From Byssothecium circinans (lineage: Eukaryota > Ascomycota > Dothideomycetes > Pleosporales > Massarinaceae): a stretch of DNA of 64,000 nt. Positions within the stretch are counted from its first letter, which is position 1; each line of letters opens with the position of its first letter. Positions 37,001 through 47,693 of the stretch are shown one piece after another. Position numbers and translations under genes: made by a program. The notes under the pieces were generated by a model. That model was not told the DNA's origin. It did no database searches and saw only the letters and a list, made by a program, of their open reading frames with translations. The stretch is from assembly GCA_010015675.1 (NCBI GenBank), contig ML977028.1, forward strand, positions 86,304-150,303. Direction: 5' to 3'.

Positions 37001-38169
37001 AGTACCTCCAAAGACTCTAGCCACTGCGGTTGTTTCTATCGGATCACCTGTAGGGGTTCCTGTGCCGTGACATTCCACGAAGCCTGTTTTCGAGACGTCT
37101 TCGATTCCTGAAACTTGATACGCCCTTCTTATCAATCGTTCGTGGGCGTCGGCGCTTGGACAGGTGATACCAGGGGTTTTGCCGTCACTGTTCACCGCGC
37201 TTCCTCTGATCACGGCTCGGATTGGGTTACCGTCCCGTATTGCATCGTCCAGTCGCTTGATGAATATGGCGGTTATCGCCTCGCCACGAGCATAGCCGTC
37301 AGCGTCTGCGGAGAACGTTTTACAGGAACCATCTTTTGATAGAACGCCTTGATCGGAAAGCGCTGAGGTCAAGCCAGGTGTCATGATGAGGTTAGTGCCA
37401 CCGACAACAGCGCCGCTGCAGTCTCCTCTTGACAAAGCTACGCAAGCCTCATGTAGCGCAGTTAGTGATGCCGAGCATGCGGTCCGCACAGTCATGCTAT
37501 TTTTGTTAGGTCATATCATAAAGGAGACGATTTGTAGACTCACCTTGGGCCATTTATATTGAGCTCATATGAAAGCCGATTCGAAATGACAAAGTCACCC
37601 GGGCCAGACATTCTATACTGACCATATGCCTGATTTTCCCTTGCGAACATCTCCACCCAATCCTCTCCAAAGCTTCCAATATAGCACCCAATGCACTGGC
37701 CCCTATATTTTGTTTCCCCAGCATCTTCGAGGCACTCTCGCGCCACTTCCAAGATCATCGTTTGTTCGGGACTCGCTTGCTCCACCTCCGATCGCGGCAT
37801 GGAGAAGAACGATGTGTCCAGGGCTCCGAGATCTTCGTCAAGGAAGTATCCATACTCGCTGGGGACTGTGGTTGGTTTGCCCGAACCCGAAGGGTCGTGG
37901 AAGGCCGACACATTGTACCGCGACTCTGGTACTCGGGATCGCGCGTCACCGCCGGCAACTAGAAAGTCCCAGTACTGTTTTGGAGTCTTCAGGCCTCCGG
38001 GTAGTCGGAGCGCCAAGCCGCATATAGCAATGGGGACGTCGCTATTGGCGATGGGGTTGCCGTTACCGTTGAGTGTAGACTCGTTGACTGTGTGGCCATT
38101 TGTCGAGACACCGTTGCTGAGGCTCTCGCTATGGTCATTTGGCGCCGCTGGTGACTCAAAGTGAGGCAT
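31070..38169 (-). CDS. highly reducing type I polyketide synthase (KS-AT-DH-MT*-ER-KR-ACP)
   Basis: Four exons (38169-37544, 37496-33251, 33198-32914, 32863-31070; introns 47, 52 and 50 bp) encode 2,316 residues. KS: about 45-460 with catalytic Cys216 (TACSAS), His352 (CHGTGTPTGDP) and His388 (KPNLGHTEG). AT: about 550-870 with Ser651 (GHSSGE). DH: about 929-1200 with His960 (RDHKVGDDIVLP) and Asp1126 (HPTVIDSILQ). A short methyltransferase remnant near 1230-1420 has LEVASGADV in place of the SAM loop LExGxGTGG. ER: about 1600-1920 with CGGVGLAAIQLAQ. KR: with GGLGGLGRE and the Ser/Tyr pair FSSLSG, ANYASAN. ACP: with Ser2268 (LGMDSL). No thioesterase or reductase domain follows, so release must occur in trans. 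It should build a reduced, unmethylated polyketide. Product unknown. An oxoamine synthase, DUF4188 protein and FMO lie nearby. Confidence 0.95.
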
Positions 38170-39003
38170 TGTTGATCTCGGACCGACAGGTGTTGGGGTT
38201 GAACGTATTCAGGTTGGTGGTATGCAAAAGGTCCGGGAGGCGGAGCGCAACGTCGTCTGTGCGGGAGCAAAAGTATGGGGAGCGCTAGCCTTTGCTCAGA
38301 GGCGATCGTCTAGAGCAGGATGGTGGGTCTATACTGCATTGGCTTAAAGTTGAAGAGCGTAGGTGAAGAAACTCACGCAGATTGACAAGCGCAAAGGTGG
38401 AAGGCGAAGTGTTGAGCATCAGTGTCCGACACTCGAGATCTTAGGCTGATCAATATCGCAATGATCCCCAAATGTGGCTGGCCCATGTGATAGTGAATCG
38501 TGTTAAACTTTTTGGGGGCCTAGGTAATGACGAGCCGGAGGAGAGACCTAATGAGGGCAATGCTTGCACAACCTCGTTAACCTCGATGCCACGCAATTTA
38601 GCAGCATCGTCTGGGGCTATTTTGGTATCTAAGGCACAAGAAATTATCCAGTTCCAGTAGGTAGGGCGCAAAAACTCGTCCAGGAATCTGGGTCTTCATT
38701 TAATCGTATGCACAACGCCTGGTGGACTGCAGGGTTCTGCTTGCGTTTTGGTTCCACCCCTAAAGTCATGGCGCTTGGGCACGGTGTCAAATGGTGGACC
38801 AGATGGCCAACAGTTGCAACGGTGCGGACCGGCGAGCTAATCGTAGCTTATGGCGGACACATTTTGGAATTCCAGCTGAAGCACTAGCACCACGCTTTTC
38901 CTTTTCCAGACATGGAGTGAAAGTCCTCTCTGACATGCTCTCTTCAGAATACGTACACAGGCACGACAGCATTCTTGCACCCTAGAACCCGAAGCAGGTC
39001 ATA
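38170..39003. other. PKS upstream region
   Basis: About 830 bp of 5' sequence of the PKS up to a transposon insertion. No gene and no clear TATA box seen. Confidence 0.5.
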
Positions 39004-39710
39004 CCGTAAAGACTGGGTATTACGCCCCCCCTACTAATACGCCCAGGCTTGGTAATACGCCCAGTCCCCGTCGGGCCTAGGATTGACAAATCGGTGTTTT
39101 GGTTATACGCCCAGTCTAGGTGGGGCGAGGCCGAGGCCGCCGGAGATGCTGGAAGGGCGTTTTTGTATGGAGAAAGTGGTGGTTTTGCATTCTAGAGGGT
39201 TCAACGGTGTCTTAAAAACCGTTAATATGAAGACTATCAATATAAAGCCCTGAGATTTCTGTCATGAAGTCGCTAAAGGCGGGATCCTCAGCAGTCTCTG
39301 GGTTGTAAGGGCTAGAAGACGGCTTAAAGGCGTCCAATATATCCTCTATTACACCCTTATTATCGTCCTTAAATACGCCTTCGTCTAGCCCTGCAAAAAA
39401 GTCGTTAATTTGCTGTACTCCTGGGTCTTGAGGAGCTCATTGGAGATAAACAACAGACAAACAACAGACAAACAACAGACGAAAAGTGACAATTTTAATC
39501 AAGAAACTGTTAGTGTATACAAGCCTGAGCGCTGCTAGATAATAGATTTTTCGCATTACTAAGGACTGCTAACCAAAATAGTAAATCTGGGTCATCCAAA
39601 TACGCCCCCCCGAGAAATACGCCCAGGCTCTCTATTACGCCCAGTCCCCAAGGCGTCTCAAAACAACCGATTTTGTTAAACACCCAGGGCGCAATACCCA
39701 GTCTTTACGG
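39004..39710 (-). mobile_element. non-autonomous pogo/Fot1-like DNA transposon, internally deleted
   Basis: A 707-bp element has terminal inverted repeats beginning CCGTAAAGACTGGGTATT; the 24-bp left end (39004-39027) and right end (39687-39710) match at 23 of 24 positions. It is flanked on both sides by TA, the target duplication of Tc1/mariner/pogo elements. Subterminal AATACGCCCAG motifs recur at both ends in the same orientation. On the minus strand, about 39437-39216, an open tail reads QQINDFFAGLDEGVFKDD and further acidic residues to a stop, which resembles the acidic C-terminus of fungal pogo/Fot1 transposases. The catalytic part is missing, so it cannot move alone. It sits between the PKS and the monooxygenase genes. 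Confidence 0.8.
39448..39480. repeat. (AAACAACAGAC)3 tandem repeat inside the transposon
   Basis: Three perfect 11-bp units lie just upstream of the residual transposase tail, probably at or near the internal deletion junction. Confidence 0.85.
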
Positions 39711-41411
39711 TATCCTATCTTGGAACGATTTTGCGCTTGTGCGGTCATCGATATTAAAGTCGGAAGCCATTCCTCGAGGCGTATTTCGGCTGCATATGCG
39801 GCTGCGTCCGCCCTGCATGCAAGGATTGTCGGAGACCGAAAAGGTCTCAGGGGACGGCCCCTCAGTGCCCCCACCCCAATGCTTACACCTCTTGAATTTT
39901 TTTTTTAATTGCCTCGGATGCTGTATGATAAATCATCTGGGTAATTTTGGCACCTTGACTTGCATTCTCGCTTTGGCTGACATGCAGATGGCTTCCGAAG
40001 GCGACCACAAGTACACGTACTGTTGTTACACGGCTGCTACTCTGGTCTTGGTCGCGTTGACGTTCATGCGACCACGACTAAATGAATAGTATTCACGTCT
40101 TCATGCTTTATCCTTTGGAGAATGCCACAGTGTGCTGGAGCTTTGACCTCCCAAAATCTTCCGAGTGCACGACCGTTGGAGACCAGACCATGCAGATCGT
40201 AGATACTGTCCAAGCGCGGGGAGGTTGAAGCAAGTCATCCCAGTGGCCTTGGTCAGCAAAGCAGCAAGCTGAAAGTTTAAATCCAAGGCCCCCAATGCCT
40301 CGTCATCATGGCCACAAATCCAGCCATGATAGGACAGATACTCCGCCGTTCACCAGCACACTCTTCCGGTAACACATTTTGCCGACGGTGCAGGCAGGGG
40401 CCAATATGTACCATCGTACGGACGATAACGCCTTCTAACAACGTTCAGCCACGGGATGCGCAGCATGCGCCTAGCGCCAGGGCTGAGTCGAGCTTCGCTG
40501 CACGCGTAGACGGATTTGGAGAAAGCTATACGACGGGTTTTTCTGAATTCCACCTTTCAACGTCGTCGTAAGGCCGTATTTGGGGTGACGTATTATTGCA
40601 ATAGGAAGGTTCGTATGCGTAATGGACTCGATGTTGACTTGCAGCAGGAAAGGAATTGTCGTGCCTTGAGGTATGTAGGTGGTACATTGTATTTGGAACT
40701 GCATGGTTTCTCGTACGAGATAGTTGCAAGTTGACGTCGGCGGCTTTGATACGCGCACGTAGGCAGGAAGGTAGTGAATTGAGACACTGAGGACGAATAT
40801 CGTGCACAAAAGCGTCTTGCTGAGCAAGTTATCTGCAAATTGTAAATTTTTTTTTTCGGTTTCGCGTTACTAGGCTGGATATCTACAGTGACGTTGTAGG
40901 TCCTGACGTCGGACGCAGGTTAATCCGCTCCGCTTACGTAATCGTTCATCCGAAGTCGTTCGAGTTCGCCGGTGCGCCTTATCCTTATCGTGTTTTTTCC
41001 TTGTGTTGATACCCTACTGTACTCAGTACTAGTGGCGATGATTGCTCTTCTTTGTAGGTCTTGACTGTTACAAGGGCCAGTGCCGCCATATCTGTAGCCA
41101 CCAATCTGAGATTAATGATACATAGTTTTACAAACCTCCCTCCCAAGAAAGAGAGCGCAGGATACCAGAGTCATTCCATACTACCAGACCCAGAACCTAA
41201 AGTAAATAAACACTTCTGCGAAGACACTACCTGTAAAACTTATCCAAGGTAGCTCCAGCGCCCAATACGCTATTGAACAGGTAGGCTCTCAAATCTGCTC
41301 TTATATACACAATTACTTTTACGCGAATATTATAGTGTTAAGGAAGGCAGTATATGGTCGCCACCACTTCATGTTTCCTTAACGTTTAATAGTAAGTTAG
41401 AGACTCAAAGT
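39711..41411. other. 1.7-kb intergenic region, no gene seen
   Basis: Short frames on both strands (for example near 40300-40830) lack domains. An AT-rich patch near 41080-41400 (TTTATAGAAA/TATTATAG-like) may be a RIP-eroded repeat. T-runs occur near 39899-39906 and 40847-40855. Confidence 0.45.
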
Positions 41412-43388
41412 CTACCGCGCACCCTTTCCCCCCACCTCCCCCTCCCCCTCCGCACCCCTCTCCAAAATCCCCACCTCCACAGCCTTAATCTGCAACGCCA
41501 AAACCCGACTAAAAAACCTACAAATCGCCAAATTCCCGCCCATGAACCAAAACCGCGGATGACCCGACGCCTGCCACATTGTCCGAAACTCGCCCTCCTC
41601 GTCGAACCCCCACACATCGCCCACACGATCCGCCAGCTCGTCTCCAAAGATACTCCTAGCCTGGCTGCGCATATTCAGATACCCAGTCGCGAAGACGATT
41701 TCGTTGGCCTCGAGCGCCGTTCCGTCCGCGAACTCGATGCCGTGGGGTAAGATGCGGGAGATCTCCTGGCCTTGCTTGATGCGGATTTTGCGGTCGATGA
41801 TGAGTTGCGACGCCCCGACGTCGATGTAATACCCGCCGCCGCGCTGGAAGTATTTCACGGTGAGGCCGGATTCCGCGTCGCCCATGTCGATGCCAAACCC
41901 CGCTTTGCGGAGCCCGTCGAGGGTGTGTTTGTCGTTTTCATTCTGCAGCTTGGTGATTTTTATCTGCTGCGTTTTCAGGAGCGAGCTGGGCATGGACCAG
42001 ACGGCTAGGTCTGCGTCTTCGACTGGGGGCCCGTCTTCGTCGTACAGGCCCTTGAGACCGATGTCGGTGATGGAGGACGAGGAGATTACGCACGTGGTGC
42101 TGCGTTGGACCATGGTGGTGTCGTAGCCTTTTTCGTAGAAGTCCTGCGCGATGTCGTGGCCGGAGTTGCAGGACCCTACGACTACGGCTTTTTTCCCGCG
42201 GGAGTTGGGGGAGGCGCCGCTGAAGTCGGAGGAGTGGCAGAGGCGTGTGCCGGCGAAGGTGTCCATGCCGGGGATGGTGGGGAGGTTCTTTTTGCCTGAG
42301 TGGCCGGTTGCTTGGATTATGTGGTTGGGGTGGAGGGTGCGGGTTTGCGGCGTGCCGGAGGAGGTGCGGCGTTGGATGGTGATGGTCCATTGTTTTTTGG
42401 TTTCGTCCCAGGTGGTGGATTGGAGGGAGGTGGAGGTCCACACGTTGAGTTCTAGGTGCTCGACGTAGGATTCGAAGAAATCTGCGAGTTTGTCTTTGGG
42501 GGAGAAGACTGGCCAGTGTGGAGGGAAAGGGAAGTAGGGCATGTGGTCGTACCTGGCGTGGTTAGTTGGGAATTGTTGGAAGGATGGGAGAAGACTCTCT
42601 TACCAGACTGGATCATGAAGGACTAGCTGGTGATATCTCTTTCTCCAATTATCACCAACCCGCTCATTCATGTCTATTATCAAGGACTCCACGCCCAGCA
42701 TCTTCAATCTCGCCGCAACCGTCAGGCCTCCCTGTCCCGCCCCGATAATCAGCACCTTTGGCTCCACACCAGTCTCAAGGTTCTTCTCCGCTTCTCGTCG
42801 TTCTTTCCAGTTTTTCCTGTTCGGATCGCCTCCATGCTGCACACCTTTCGTTCTTCGATGCCCGATTGGCTCTTCATACCCCTTTAGTTCCTCCAAAACA
42901 GTAAAGATGGTGAAGAACTTCCACTCCCCGTTCTCTTCCGCAAGCGTAATCACACCTCGTCCCCTCCCAATGGCCGTTTCAAAAGTAACATATGACTGGA
43001 TGCCATTCACATCGCCAATCCCGCCATCAATCGGCCCAAAAGCTGGCGCTCGATTCGGCCTACTCGTATCCACCTCCAACTTTGTAAGTGGCGTTTTGCT
43101 CGCTTCGACAAAAGCCGCGATCTTTTCACTTCCTTTCAGCGTCCGCAGGTCCCAGCTCAGGCCCAGATGGTCGCGCCAGTAGCTTTTGTCGTCCAGGTAG
43201 AGTTTGGGAAGAGCGGGGAAGTCTTTTTGGGCGAGGGATGTGGTGAGTCGTGCGAGGAGGTTGGAAGTGACTTTGTGCGCGTCGACGTTGGATGATGTCG
43301 ATGTTTGGGGATATTCGCCTAATGGTATATTGACGGAGCCTGGTTCGACGCGGTGGCTCGAAGGACCTGCGCCATCGTGAGCGCCCAT
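41412..43388 (-). CDS. flavin-containing monooxygenase with N-terminal NTF2-like domain
   Basis: Two exons (43388-42604, 42552-41412; 51-bp intron) encode about 641 residues. The first ATG is at 43388; upstream extension of the frame uses only a TTG. Residues about 30-180 resemble the NTF2/SnoaL-like domain found at the front of many fungal FMO-type enzymes. The FAD-binding GxGxxG follows in VLIIGAGQGGLTVAARL (about 212-228), then the motif FAGTRLCHSSDF, which fits the FMO fingerprint FxGxxxHxxxY/F, then the NADPH-binding GxxxxG in VVVGSCNSGHD (about 385-395), and FATGYLNM near the end. The enzyme should oxygenate a soft nucleophile or carry out Baeyer-Villiger-type oxidation using NADPH and O2. 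It is on the same strand as the PKS, 3.2 kb away, and may tailor the same product. Confidence 0.88.
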
Positions 43389-43537
43389 GGTGTTGGATGT
43401 TGGTATAAGAGCTTCTATAGAACGATGACGTAGGGAGCTCAAAGCCGCTGAATGTTTGAGGAATCAGTCAAGTAGCTATCTCACTTGGCGAGAGAAATTG
43501 CCGTTCCAACGTAAAAATGCTGGATTCCCTCATGCCC

Positions 43538-43544
43538 CTTTATA
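43538..43544 (-). promoter_or_regulatory. TATA box of the monooxygenase gene
   Basis: TATAAAG on the minus strand, 150 bp upstream of the ATG at 43388; the upstream T extends it to GTATAAAG. Confidence 0.45.
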
Positions 43545-45206
43545 CTTCCCCACGAACAGTGTAAGTGCTAAGGTCATGCTTGCGCCAGCCGGTGGTTTTG
43601 CTAATGAGACCGATGTCGCTCGGCAAACCTTCCTCGAGCGAGCATCGGAGGGGAGTGCGGGGAGCTGTGGAACTCGAAGAACGCCATCACCCCACAGTGC
43701 CCCGCGATATGTTTGGTGGAGAGATTGCGACCTCGTCTTTATGGTAACTTGAGGTGTGTTATTTCCGAAGACGATGAGAGGTGCTGATGCTGACTGAATG
43801 CCTATGCGGGTCTCTCACTCTACAGGGAATGCAAATAACAGCTATTGTCTATAGAATCACAACATCGGATTATTGAGACGGTTACGTACCACAGGGTGGC
43901 CAGATGAAATTCAATCATGTATGTGCTAGAGTTGTCTATTATTATTGCGATGTAAAGACAGCTTGGGATAGCTAGAGAGATAGAGAACCAACTAGATATT
44001 AGGCCTTGCAGTTATTCCCACTTACGGAACACTACGTACATCTCAAGTGGATATGCATGCTCTAGCTATTATTTACACGTGGCTGCAATTCATCTAGCCG
44101 CCCCGTGATACGTGAACGGAGGTTGACGTTTCGGGCAAAAGGCAGATCTGATAGAGTTGGGGTAAAGGTACACAACCATCGCCGCGCCTGCTTCCAAGTT
44201 TTCCTATTGGATGAAGCGCCTACGAAACTGGACCTTGGTACAGAGGAAGGATCATGGATTTGGCGCCGGAAACAAGGGTGTAGGTCGAAGATGTAGGCGC
44301 GAAGCTTATTTAAACCCACGAGCTTAATCAGTTTTCGATTGAGCTCAGGTCATAGAGTCAGTCGGCAGACGGTAGGTACGACGTCGATACTATCCTATAC
44401 TCTCTATTGCGTCGCGCATATTTGTCTGTCAATCCCACCCTTCGTCCATTCTGTGTATTATTTTCCATACTTCCACACTCTAAGCTGCGTCTCGAAAGAT
44501 CGCTGTTTACTCCCCGGGCCCCTCCCCATTCGCTGCAAAGTTTATATTACAGAAACAGATATGCTGCTATTTATATATCAAACACGACAAAATTTCTCGA
44601 GAATGGATAAAAGGGTCATAGAGCATGGGTGGTCTAGTGTAAAAGCTTGATTACTTTCATCGTTTGGTGATTGACCTCCTGGAGAAGGTCAGTTCGAGTC
44701 CCAATAAGTAAAATTGCCTTCGAGTAATTGCCTCTGAGGGATTTGAGCGCCGGCCAACCTGGGGTCCATTCTTTTTTGTCCTTTTCTTAATATTTCTTTT
44801 TGAATCATTTTCATGGAACATTTTTATTGAGAACCATTTTTATTTGCACAGATTTGGTGGAACGTTAGGCGTCAACGTATTGTCATATTTTGTGGCTTTC
44901 TTCTTATTTACGGACTTTATTCTACAACTTTCCAGGCTTTCTATTATAAAACATAATACTAATGGGAGAAGTGTTGATGAGAAGCAAAAGATGAATCAAT
45001 GATGCACATAGTGAGGTACCTAGGTAGGGTAGGTAGCACGTGATCGGACGGACGCTTACCACTCTTGGCGGGCCGTCGTCATGGTGCATGGAGTGGCACG
45101 CAAGCCACAACTCATGCGCAACCACCAACGCTCGACACAACGGCATACGTCTGCTTGGCTCTAGAGAAGATTCTACCCTCTACACACCCCTCAGTAGCTA
45201 CACAGC
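43545..45206. other. 1.7-kb intergenic region with a tRNA-like segment
   Basis: No protein gene seen. An AT-rich patch near 43920-44090 looks like a RIP-affected fragment. A possible Pol III-type segment at 44630-44705 is listed separately. Confidence 0.45.
44630..44705 (+). ncRNA. tRNA-like or tRNA-derived segment with A- and B-box-like motifs
   Basis: TGGTCTAGTGTAA resembles the Pol III A box, and AGTTCGAGTCC, about 50 bp later, resembles the B box. A perfect 5-bp stem GACCT/AGGTC lies between them. The T-stem and acceptor stem do not pair well, so it is not a functional tRNA; it may be a tRNA relic or SINE fragment, or chance. Confidence 0.25.
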
Positions 45207-46762
45207 ATGTCCGAGAAAGTGAGCGACAAGGTCAGTGACTAAACCCCGCCTTAGCCCCCCGATGCCCAATGCTCTGGGAGGATCACAGACACTGACTGCC
45301 TGCCTAGCCCACCAAAACAGGCGCAACCTCTGACGCCGAGTCCCCAACGACCGCCCGCGAGCTCGACTTTGACGACGACATTGACGCTCCAGCTCCAGCA
45401 AGTGCCACCGAACCGGTCACATCACCCCCGCCTCCCTCCAAGTCACCAAAGCCGAGCGTGCACTTCTCCGAAGAAGCCACAGAGATACCGCCGCCGAAGC
45501 CACCGCGCCCGATGAGTCCCCAGCAGCAGGCAGAGAACACGCTGATCGAGGCCTTCCCGGGCATCGACGCAAAGGTCGTGAAGGCGGTGTTAGTAGCGAG
45601 TGGAGGGAACGTCGAGCCTGCATTCAATGCTCTGCTGAGTACGTAATCGCATATAGACATGGAAGGAGGATGACACACTGACGGTAGTAGGCATGTCAGA
45701 TCCTAGCTTCAAGTCGGACGAAGCTCCCCCGCCCAAGCCACCGCGCCCAAGCCAACCCCGCAGCCAGGTCGAGCAAGACGAGATCTACGCCCGCCGGCTC
45801 GCAGACCACTACCAGAGCAGCTACTCAAGCTATGGGCAGCGCTTGAAGGGTGACCAAGGCCAAGCGCAGCGTCGTCCCGCAGGGCCTGATAACAATGACC
45901 CCGAGGCGAATCGCAACTTCTTCGATGGTATGCCTCCTCCCCAGTTTTGTGCTTCTGTCGCTTACATATATGGTTAAGAATTTGCAGAGGATTTGCCCGA
46001 GATCCGCAAGAACATTGAACAAGGCTTCCGCGAGACGCAGACCAAGGTCAACAGGTGGATCACCGACTTCAAGAAGAAGCTTGACGGCGAGCCCGACGAG
46101 TATGACAAGTACGGAAACCCCGTCCCCAAGCACAACGAGCGAGACAACGTTGGCCCGTCGCAATCAGATCAGGCTCATGGTGTTCGCAAGTCGGCCGAGG
46201 CACGCCGGTCCGCGGACCGAGAGCGCTACGATAGCGACAACCGCATGATTGGGGACGACTTCGAGGCTCTCAAAATGGAAGACAACGAGAGTACGTTCAC
46301 GTAACAGGGTTCATGAATATTTAACTAACGTTCATAGCAGGCCCAGCCACCCAACGGTCAAATCGCCCGCTCGCGAACCCCGACTTGTTCAAGCCCACTC
46401 CACTGTCACCACCCCAGAGCGGCCCGGTTGATGAAGTCGACGCCCTGTACCGCAAACCCTCGCCCAACAACGGCCAATCCACTAGCGTAACAGGAGGCAA
46501 GTCGGGAAACAAGAAGTGGCAACCCCTCACATCGGTCGCACCCAATCCGGAGCCTGACGATCACGACCCCTTCAGCCTGGGTGACAGTGACGAGGAGGAT
46601 GCAAAGACCAAAGACATCAAAGCCGAGGACACGGAACGACTGAAGAAGGCGGCGGAGGGTAAAGAAGTTACGTCTTCTGGGGAGCTGAAACCTGCAGAGC
46701 GGAGTGGAAGCGTAAGCCAGAAGGACGCCGATGCAGAGGCACTGTTGAAGGAAGTCAAGTGA
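45207..46762 (+). CDS. CUE5: CUE-domain ubiquitin-binding protein (CUE5-like autophagy receptor)
   Basis: Five exons (45207-45230, 45308-45638, 45691-45927, 45988-46290, 46341-46762) encode about 438 residues. The CUE domain lies near residues 80-125 (AENTLIEAFPGIDAKVVKAV, GGNVEPAFNALLSMSDP) with the MFP-like motif replaced by AFP. Two PPPKPPRP proline-rich motifs flank it. A helical segment follows (IRKNIEQGFRETQTKVNRWI). Downstream, KKWQPLTSV contains W-x-x-L followed by an acidic stretch, matching an Atg8-interacting motif. Yeast Cue5 uses CUE plus this motif to send ubiquitinated aggregates to autophagy. Intron 4 ends in the tandem acceptor TAGCAG, giving isoforms that differ by one residue. 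The remainder is acidic and disordered. Confidence 0.88.
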
Positions 46763-47693
46763 GATCGAGTTCGGTGATGAATTCATTTTCTTCGGAAAAT
46801 ATTAACCTAGGTAGAGTGTCTCTACCTAAGCTTCTTTGTCTCAACCTTTTTATTGTATCAAAATCAATCAATGCCTCATCGTGTCTTGTGATGCTCAACT
46901 ACCCCCCTCGTTGACCGCGCGGAGTTAGAATGTAGCTGAGAAGGAGCTCTCGCGACTTTGGCTAGCTAGCTGGGGTAGGCAGGTGATACCCTATAAACTA
47001 TATCGTCTGGTCTGAATTCGAAACCTGTGGAAACGTTTCAGGGAGCTTCATATATGGCTCAGTGCCGTGGGATGCGCGAGGGTATGTGGATATGTGGGTA
47101 TGTGGGTGGAGAGGGGTGGTTGGGTGTGAGTGAAGTGGGTAGAGGGGAAAGGAAGGGTACAGCGTTGAGTAGGTAGTAGGTAGGAATGTGCATTACGGGG
47201 ATCGTGGCTTCCTAAAACAGAAGATAGTTAGTTCACATAAAGCACTATTAAGATAGCTACCCTATTAAGCCTGCTTCTTTCTTTAGTATTACTAACTTGC
47301 CTAACTTTATTATTATTATTAGTAGCATTAATAGCATCTAAATCTAAAAGGGGGCACTTAAAAGAATGGTCACACGGCTTAATATATGCCCTGTATAAAT
47401 TAAACCTCCCCCTACAGCAGTGCAGCTTAACTAATATTCAGGCGGGAGCTAAAACTAATATCTTTTAGTGAGATATTATCTACTCACCTTTTTACGGGGT
47501 ACCATGGTAGCTGGCAGGTTCTCTTGCTACGAGGGATGAGGTGGACACGTCTCGAGGTTATTACTAGAAACGACAGCATAGATTTGTGAAATTGTGAATC
47601 ATGTTTTTTTTTTTGAAGCATTTGGGACTAGAAGCCCACAATCCCCAGAACAGTCCAATAACACGTTGGAGGTGCCATGGCCGATTTTTCTCC
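46763..47693. other. intergenic with AT-rich RIP-like island
   Basis: No gene seen. G/T-rich repeats (GTATGTGGATATGTGGGTATGTGG-like) occur at 47085-47110, and an AT-rich island follows at 47215-47510. Confidence 0.5.
47215..47510. repeat. AT-rich, TpA-rich island, probable RIP-eroded repeat fragment
   Basis: This stretch is much richer in A, T and TpA than its flanks, with ATTATTATTATTAG-type runs and many stop triplets in all frames, and it lies beside the 3' end of the synthetase pseudogene. No terminal repeats or coding remnant could be identified. Confidence 0.5.
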
